Below are positions 57,106-64,000 of a stretch of 64,000 nt of DNA, piece by piece. Source of the DNA: Tenrec ecaudatus (Eukaryota > Chordata > Mammalia > Afrosoricida > Tenrecidae); the NCBI RefSeq assembly GCF_050624435.1, contig NC_134541.1, positions 11,586,995 through 11,650,994 of the forward strand, written 5' to 3'. The notes beneath the pieces were generated by a model that was given only the letters and a program-made list of their open reading frames with translations, was not told the DNA's origin and made no database searches. Both the position numbers and the translations under genes were made by a program. Position 1 is the first letter of the stretch, and each line of letters starts with the position of its first letter.

Positions 57106-58574
57106 AGTGGGCGTAGGGATGTCAGTTTAGTGGCTGGGCTGTGAGCCCGGGGCCTGCCAGTCCCGAGCTCTCACCTGACCTGCTGCTCCGGGCTGCTTTG
57201 AGGTCTCTGTCTGCTGCTCTGAGCCTGGGCTCGGGTGGTTCCGTGGTCTTGGTGACTTTGCAGATGCCACAGGGCTGCCCGGGAGCCCGGTCAGGCCCAG
57301 GCGTGCAGGAAGCGTGTCACTCATCCTCTCGGCAGTGCTTAGCCTGGCGCGGATACGCCGGCTCTGTGCGCACACAGTGCCGACCGGGGACATGGCGACA
57401 TGAAAGGAACACACTCAGCCTTGACAGGCCCAGGCCCCGCGCTCCCTTGGAGGCAGTTGAAAGGAACCTTCCAGATAAGGAGACACTCTATCACGCCTCT
57501 GACAGGGACGCTTCCTCCCTTCTGGTGTGCGAGCCTTCAACCTCTTCCAAGGGGCTTGGCGTGCGGGCCCGGCCATTCCCCAGCTCCCACCCGGGGCTCT
57601 GCAGGGTGGGTGGGTGCCAACCCTTTGAAACAATCCAGGAGGCCCCCGCTCCACCCCTTATCTCACCGGGTCGGTGTTTGTCAGACGGAAGAGGAAACAC
57701 AAAAGGGAAAAGCTGTCTCCTGCCGCCTTTTGTGTGTGGTTTGTGTGGATTGAGGCCGGCCGGCCGGCGGGTGGACAGGCAGGCGGGGCACTTTGGTGGT
57801 TTTTTTCCCCCCCGCCTTTCAGTGCAGGCGTGATGGATGACCGGGGTGACACCCCACGTGTCTTGCTGCATTCACGCACGCCCGTAGATCCTGCGGCGCC
57901 TCCCAACCATCTGCTAGACTAACTGGGTGGGAGCCATGGCAGGTCTTCTGGGTCCCCGAGGTCCCCCGGGGCTGCCCCGAGTGCAGGGACGGGTCCTAGC
58001 GGTGCCAGGGTGTGGAGGCTGGGAAGCTGCTCACTGTGTAGGGTTGGCAGGCTTGGGGCTCGTCTAGACAGGAAGCTGCCTGTGATGGGCATTAAGGACG
58101 AGGCTCTGGTGCCTGCTGGGCTCCAGCGCCTGGGGGCCAGAGCGTTGGCCTTCCTCCGGGCCTGCTGGGCTCCAGGCTTGGGGACTGCGTGGTGCCAGTG
58201 TCAAGGCCTGAGGCATGGGCGCAGAGAGGGGGGTGGGCAAAGTGGAGAGGGGCTGCATCTCAGCTCTTTGCACTGGGAGCGGGCATGAGGGGGTAAGGCC
58301 TGTGTATTGGGGGTGTGTAAATAAGCAGGCGAAGAGAAAGTGAGCCAAGGGACGGCAGATGTGCAGGGAGGCCCGGTCACCAGCAGGCCAGGGACTGCAG
58401 GAGCCAGTTCCTTGCCAGTGGGGCCGACTGCGTGGTTAAGATGGCTTTCCCACTGACAGGTGGTCAGGAGGGACCCATCCCTGGAGGAGGGCACCCTGCC
58501 TGGTAGAGGGGAGAGTGAGCCGCCAGGACGATCCTGTAGGGAACGGTGTGACAAGTGGGCTCGGACATGACTGG

Positions 58575-58665
58575 GGTCCTGAGGAGAGTGCAGGACCCCG
58601 CAACGCTTCGCTCCGCTGTTGTACTGCTGGGGTCGCCGTGGTTAGCCAACCCAGTGTCACCCAGT
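58575..58665 (+). mobile_element. Longer SINE variant, tail fragment
   Basis: TGCAGGACCCCGCAACGCTT and TGCTGGGGTCGCCGTGG resemble the tail of the 50555 copy. Confidence 0.4.
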
Positions 58666-58939
58666 GACGATGACAGCATCGTCAGGCCGTCTGCTCCACA
58701 CGGGGTTCAGTGGACGGTGCCTGCAGGTGGTAGGGCCTGTTACAGTGTGCTGGCTGGTGTGCTTTGCTTCCCGGTCTCCACTCGGCAAGAACATGCTGGC
58801 GGTGGCGTGGCATCAGCCGTGGGGGAGTGTTTACACTGTGGTCATTGGCCAACACTGCAAATGAAGCTTCCCAGACTTGGAGAACCCGTTATTAAACAGC
58901 AAGCAGCCCACCAAGGTACACAATTGGAGCAACCTCCTC

Positions 58940-59152
58940 CCCTCAAACCCAACTTAACCCAACCCCACTGCATTCAGGCTGAGTCTAAATAGGGCAGAGT
59001 AGGACTGACTCCCCACCCCACAGGGTTTCCAAGTGAGGCTGTAAACCTTTATGGGAGCATACAGTCTCATTTTTCTCTTGGGTGAACAGCTAGTGGGTTC
59101 GAACTGCTGACCTTTCAGTTGGCAGTCCAGGGCGTAGCTGGCTGCATCAGCG
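58940..59152 (-). mobile_element. AFROSINE-like SINE
   Basis: GTGGGTTCGAACTGCTGACC head; diverged tail. Confidence 0.75.
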
Positions 59153-59716
59153 TGACTACTTTCTGGAGCAGACAGGCAGGTTGGCTGCCACTCTTGGCTT
59201 CAGGAAGGTGCCTCACATTGCTACCTGGGCGGCTGATTGCCCGCTGCCCGCTTGGCATGTGGGCCCCTTCTCCTGCAGGGGAGTAGGGAGGGGTGGCTTT
59301 CCTTACTGCAGTCAGATTCCGATGCAGGCCTTCTCCCCGGGGAGCCTTGCTGAGCCCCTGCTGTCCAAGCGCTGGCCCTCCTTCACCAATCCTTCCATGA
59401 CCTCCGACTCGGAGGTTCAGGCACCACCGCCTGGCTTTGGAAAAGGTAGGCTCCCGCCCATAGGCTGTGCTCTTTCCTGGCTCCTCCAGGACGGACTTGG
59501 GCCCCCCTGCAGCCTTCCGAAGACCCCGGCCGGCCCCTTGAGGGTGTGTCGCTCTGTCAGCATGGGGAGCATCTGCAGTCGTTTATTTTAATAGCACCCT
59601 TACTTTATTGTGAATTTCGTGCATCTCTGGTTAATCTACGACTGGGGACCCCCATTTCCTATTGATGGCAGTGACATAGTGTCTTTTAAAGTCATTTTTA
59701 GTAAGTTAAGGTCTGA

Positions 59717-59875
59717 GTTAGGACAGGGTACCTGCGCCTGGGGGTTTCTGAGAATGCGACTCTGCAGAAGTAGAAAACCTTGACTTTCTCTCATCAGGTC
59801 CCTGGTGGTTTCAAACTGCCGACTTTGTGGTTAGCAGACGGAGGAGTAACCACTACGTCCTCGGGGCTCCTTTTA
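59717..59875 (-). mobile_element. AFROSINE-like SINE
   Basis: GTGGTTTCAAACTGCCGACT and CTACGTCCTCGGGGCTCC; the tail end is lost. Confidence 0.75.
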
Positions 59876-60009
59876 GTAACAAATTGTGTGGTTTAGAAAG
59901 ACAATCAATTAAAAAAACCCCAGCAACCTGACTGGAGACTGGACATTAGTGGGTGTGGCCTGTAGCCCTGTCAGAGCAGAGTTATCAGTGGGGTGGAGCG
60001 AGTGGTCCC

Positions 60010-60175
60010 TGGAGCCAGACCACTTAGATCGGAGTCCCCACGTTTCCCTTCCTGGCTGTGTGACCTTGGGCCAATTGCCCAACCTGTCTGTGCCTTTGCT
60101 TCCTCCTGCAGACAGTAGCCGTCCCTTCCCCGTGGGGCTGCGACGAGGATTAAGTGGAGGCAGACACCGGCACCC
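60010..60175 (+). mobile_element. MIR SINE relic
   Basis: TGGAGCCAGACCACTTAG, CCTGGCTGTGTGACCTTGGG and GTCTGTGCCTTTGCTTCCTC match MIR order, ending with GAGGATTAAGTGG. Confidence 0.75.
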
Positions 60176-60844
60176 GGGCTGAACAGCCCAAAACTTAGCC
60201 ACCCTCGTCTGTGGTCCACGCTTGCTCCGTTGGTTATTGCTGCTGTGCTTATGATTAATGACTGCCTCTCCTGCTGTGTGAGCTTTAACGAGTGCTGCCT
60301 CCGTTCTCCCCTCTCCCCCCCCCCCCCCCCCACGCTTTTTGTGTGCGTGTAAGTAGGCCGTGCTCAACAAATATTTGTTGTCTTGGATTTTTTAATGTTT
60401 CGAAAGCTGCCAGGCCTGGCGCGTTGCAACCAGGAAAAAGCCGTTCAGAAACCAGACAGAAAGTAAGCAGCGGCTTTTATTTCTAGTGTGCAGCGTCGTC
60501 ACCACCGGGGCATCAGACAGCGCCGTGCCCCCGTCTCACCTCCCCTTTTGGGGAAGCAGGTCTAGACGGCCATTCAGGTTGCGCGTAAAGGGACCGGAGC
60601 CCGGGCAGGCTAGCGTGGGGCCTGCTGCCGTTCTGCATGGGAACGGACGGCTCGTTTCACAGACTGGATGCGGCTGGTTTTCTGAATTCACATTTAGTGC
60701 TGGCTTTTCAGAGGGACTGTCTTGATTTGATTTTTTTTTTTTTTTTGCTAAGCCCTCTTTACAGCTTAGACTGCTGCGTGAATTGCATCGCTATTTGTGC
60801 CCCGGGTTTGCTTGACCCAAAGGTTACCTGCGCGGTTTTACCTA

Positions 60845-61050
60845 CTTCCACCCACTGCCGTGAAGCCGATTCCAACTCATAGCAACCCTGCCGGACAGGT
60901 CTGAACGGCCCCGTGGGTTTCCTAGACTGTCGCGCTTTACAGGAGAAGAAAGCCTCATCTTTCTTTCTCAGAGCCGCTGGTGGTTTCAGGCTGCCGACCT
61001 TGTGATTCAGAGCCCAGTGCCCAACCCCTCTGCCATGCGGGCTCCTCCAG
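60845..61050 (-). mobile_element. AFROSINE-like SINE
   Basis: Full-length reverse copy, GATTCCAACTCATAGCAACC to CCATGCGGGCTCCTCC. Confidence 0.85.
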
Positions 61051-61821
61051 GTCCACTTAAGCAGGCGGTCGCTGTGTGTGATTCTCTATTGAACAGAACA
61101 CAGGCATGCAGGGACGCTGTGACGGGGCGTCATGGTGGTCTTTCCATTAGACCAAGGCTTAGCTGCATCTGAACCCCAAGTAACAGGTGCTTAGGGGGTC
61201 GAGAATCGGCTCTCGCTCTCTTGGAGAGGGAGCCCAGCTTGGGATGAGGTCACCTAGGCTCCCTCTCTCCTGCCTCCTGCTCTGCTCCAGTTTGCTGGGG
61301 CTGCAGCCATCCCATCTGCATTCCCAGGAGTGGAATTACAGGGGAGGAAGAGAGGAGGGGCAAAGGGATCCACTCCCCAGCTGGGTTGGCTTCCTCTCAG
61401 AGCCCTTTCCACAGGTAGCTCACACACTTGTACTTACCTCTCACGGACCCACACCTAGCCACCCGGCCCCGCCCGGCTGCAGAGGAGGCTGGGAAGGAGA
61501 GTCTCTGGTGTGTGCTCCTTGTTACCCCAGGTAACCGGGAACCTGCTTCTAGAAGCTGCGAACAGGCAGCTGCTCCCGTAACAGATGGCCTTGAAAAAAA
61601 AGACAACGGAACACTGTTTTTGTAATGAAAAATTTAAAAGCTTCGAGAGAGGGGCCCCTTGGTTTACCACTTGGTTTTCCATAGCTTACAATCCAGAGAG
61701 AGACGAGTGGTGAGCTGGTAGACCCCACAGGCCTTTGGGAGAGGCCGTGGAGGAAGGTACTGAAACACCAGCAACTCTCGTCGGTGATGGCGTTCTGAGC
61801 AAGTGTGGAAGTTCTCTTTGG

Positions 61822-62028
61822 AGCCTGGCAGCACCGTGGTGATGTGTCAGGTTGCCTACTGCAAGGCCACCAGTTTGAAACCACCAGCCGCTTCAAGGGA
61901 GAAAGAGGAGGCTTTCTACTCCCCTAACGAGCTACAGTCTCAGAAACCCACAAGGGGAAGTTCTGCTCTGAGCTCTCGGGGTGCTGTGAGCGGCATCGAC
62001 TCGATGGCAGTGAGTCTGGTCTTGGTTA
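61822..62028 (+). mobile_element. AFROSINE-like SINE
   Basis: CAGTTTGAAACCACCAGCCG and GCATCGACTCGATGGCAGTG, well preserved. Confidence 0.85.
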
Positions 62029-62369
62029 GCATACCCTAGCATGTCCTCCAGCAAACCCAGCTGCCTTTCTCCGCGCTGAGCTGCTTGTACCCACAGGTGG
62101 CAGGGCACATTGGTTGTTGTTCGGTCCAAATACTACTGGCATTTGTAGGAACACTGGTGGGGGCTTTACAGCAAGTTGGGTCTCTTAGGTGTCTGGGGTC
62201 GGCTCCGACTCAGCGTTAAAGGAAGCACTTCCTCGCCGTCATTGTTTGAGCCCCTGATTGCAGCTGCTGCGCCAGGCTATCTCCTGGAATGTCCTCCTCT
62301 GATTTTTCACCGACTCTTCATGTGGCCAAGCTGGACGTCCTCCTGCAGGGACCAGTCCCCCGCTTCCAC

Positions 62370-62830
62370 GCCCCAAGTCGTCTCAACATGCTCGCTTCTA
62401 AAGGGCATTCTGGCTGGACGTTTTCCGAGGCCGTTGCTCCTTCTTCTGGCAAGGGTGTGGGGTGACGGTGCATGCTCTTCGCCGACCACACAGGACACAC
62501 GCTCAGTCCCGCGCCTGCCCTTTCATCGCCCAGCCTGTGCATGCCTGTTCAAAACCCAGATGAAAACCCAAAGCCAAACTCAGTGTTGCCAAGTCAATTC
62601 CGATTCAGGGCAACTCTATAGAACAGGGTAGAACTGCCCCGGTGGGTTTCTGAGTCTGTAACTGCTCACAGGAGTAGAAAGCCTCTTCTTTCTCCCTCAG
62701 AGCAGCTGGTGCTTTCGAACTGCTGACCTTGCAGTTTGTAGCCCCACAACCGCATCATGATTGAAAAGACCGCGGCCTGGGTCAGGCGCACCTTAGTCAC
62801 CCAAGTGGCATTTGGTATGTGCTCTTCTCT
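62370..62830 (-). mobile_element. BovB-like RTE remnant split by a SINE
   Basis: Left part has CTTCTAAAGGGCATTCTGGC and GCATGCCTGT; right part resumes at 62758 with GATTGAAAAGACCGCGGCCT and GGTCAGGCGCACCTTAG. The two parts are adjacent in intact RTE sequence. The SINE at 62563-62757 lies between them. Confidence 0.65.
62563..62757 (-). mobile_element. AFROSINE-like SINE inserted in RTE
   Basis: Well-preserved reverse copy (GTGCTTTCGAACTGCTGACC) flanked on both sides by RTE sequence that is contiguous in other copies. Confidence 0.85.
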
Positions 62831-62934
62831 GCTGAGCGCAAGAATAGGTGCATCTGAGACTTGATGTCCTTATCTGTAAAATTCAAACGGGCAGCTGGTC
62901 TTCTGGCCGTTAGAGATGGGAACAGGCTCTAAGG

Positions 62935-62990
62935 CAGCAGCTCTCAACCTTCCTAATGCCGCCTTTCATACAGTTCCTCATGGGGTGGAG
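62935..62990 (+). mobile_element. SPIN-like element, truncated end
   Basis: CAGCAGCTCTCAACCTTCC and CATACAGTTCCTCATG match the first ~55 bp of the full copies; the rest is missing. Confidence 0.6.
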
Positions 62991-63119
62991 ACGTGCAGGA
63001 GAAGCTGAGCTGTGGACGGATGACGGGCGGAGTCTTAAGGTCCAGCCCAGCACTTTGTGACGGACCCTATGGGGTGGACCAGGGACAGGGTCCAGTACAG
63101 ATTTTCTGCAGAAAAAAAC

Positions 63120-63322
63120 CCACCTCTTTGAGTGTTTAGGTGTTGGACTGCCAACCACAAGGTCAGCGGTTTGAAACCACCAGCCGCTCTGAAGGAGAAA
63201 TGGGAGGCTTTCTCTCCCCATAGAGTTACAGCCTCAGAAACCCACGGGGGCAGTTTCTACCCTGCCCTGTAGGGTCACTAGGCGTCGAAGTCGACTTGGT
63301 GGTGGTGCGTTTGGGTTTGGTG
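63120..63322 (+). mobile_element. AFROSINE-like SINE
   Basis: GTCAGCGGTTTGAAACCACC and GTCGAAGTCGACTTGGTGG. Confidence 0.8.
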
Positions 63323-63566
63323 CTCGGGATAATTGGCATGGTCTGGCACCCACCCCTACTGCAAAGATGGATCAGGCCACAAGGCGTCTGAAATCAGCGT
63401 ACAGTCAAGTTCATCCCCCGTGGGCCTTAGCCAGGCTGAGTCCTTGTTATTCAGATGCACAGCTTTCAGTCGACCCTCCTCTCGCTGAGAGTTGGAGTGA
63501 CTGTGCCAGCGATTAAGGGGCCTACTTCCATAAAGGGGGTGAGTAGGGAGGGGGGATAACCCCCCC

Positions 63567-63567
<1 letters not shown>

Positions 63568-63623
<56 letters not shown>
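63568..63623 (+). repeat. (CA)n microsatellite
   Basis: About 28 CA units, the longest CA run in the window. Confidence 0.98.
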
Positions 63624-63625
<2 letters not shown>

Positions 63626-64000
63626 CCCGGGAGCCAGGACGCCGTGCACAAGAACGGGCTCCTTGTTCCTGGATGATGCGATTTGTTTACCTGCCAAGGG
63701 GCCGCCTCGCCCAGGTCAGCCTCGGAGGCGCGTCTTCCAGCCGTCTCGCCGAGCTCCGTGCACAGGCGAGCCCTCCAAAAACCCACCCTTTGAAAAGAGA
63801 GAAACTGGATCTTAAAAATCCCAAAATAGCGTCCTTACAGGACCGCATCACGTCTGCCCGCTCATTTCCCTCGTGGGGAAAGTGACTCAGAGAGCTTGGT
63901 CTTCGGCCAGGGAGGCCTGCGCCGGTGGCAGGGGTGGGGTGGGGGGTGGGGGTGGGCAGGGAGGGCCTCCGAGGAGGGATGGCTCACCTTTGTGATGTGG

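Larger units (their letters stand above)
37465..64000 (+). other. NFATC2: NFATC2 intron 3, 5' part (26.5 kb, runs off the window)
   Basis: Starts GTAGGG. I looked for the next conserved exon (Leu-His-Gly-Tyr-Met-Glu...) in the translated frames and did not find it, so the window ends within this intron. Repeats inside are listed separately. Longer unassigned stretches are 39900-41500, 42060-42660, 43050-43850, 44050-45540, 45720-47600, 49170-50550, 51450-52100, 53480-54250, 57110-58570, 59160-59715, 60180-60840 and 61055-61820. I see no second gene on either strand. Confidence 0.8.

Noticed and set aside
37465-64000. NFATC2 exon 4
   Set aside because: No frame carries the expected Leu-His-Gly-Tyr-Met-Glu start with flanking splice sites; it must be beyond the window.

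Overview
The window is mammalian nuclear DNA carrying the 5' part of one protein-coding gene, NFATC2 (NFAT1/NFATp), on the + strand. Three coding exons are clear: exon 1 (coding 10718-10847) in a CpG-island promoter, the large regulatory exon 2 (32619-33651) and exon 3 (37293-37464). They join in frame into residues 1-445, about half of the usual ~925-residue protein. The window ends inside intron 3, so most of the Rel-homology DNA-binding region and the C-terminal transactivation domain lie downstream.

The repeats point to an afrotherian, most likely a tenrec such as Echinops telfairi. About 45 copies or fragments of a ~200-bp tRNA-derived SINE resembling AFROSINE are scattered on both strands. 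There are afrotherian-type L1 3' ends, BovB-like RTE remnants, and several short non-autonomous hAT DNA transposons whose ends match the SPIN family as I remember it. SPIN is known from tenrec and is regarded as horizontally transferred. Afrotherian SINEs plus SPIN in one locus is the main reason for naming a tenrec; this is inference, not a database match.

Layout: 1-10230 is upstream intergenic DNA, mostly repeats with no recognised gene. 10230-11120 is the CpG-island promoter, 5' UTR and exon 1. 10848-32618 is intron 1, dense in SINEs, with an L1 ORF2 relic, MIR and L2. 32619-33651 is exon 2, which is very GC-rich. 33652-37292 is intron 2. 37293-37464 is exon 3. 37465-64000 is the first part of intron 3, again repeat-rich, with two hAT insertions within about 820 bp of the exon 3 donor.

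The encoded half protein is the calcium-sensing part of NFAT1: an acidic N-terminal activation segment with an FxxxF kinase-docking motif, the PRIEIT calcineurin-docking site, the serine-rich and SP-repeat phosphorylation region, a KRR nuclear localisation signal, and the start of the Rel-homology domain with its DNA-contact loop. No operon, CRISPR array or new defence-type system is present. The most interesting material is the transposon archaeology: hAT insertions with intact target-site duplications, and nested insertions that order the activity of SINE, L1 and hAT families.
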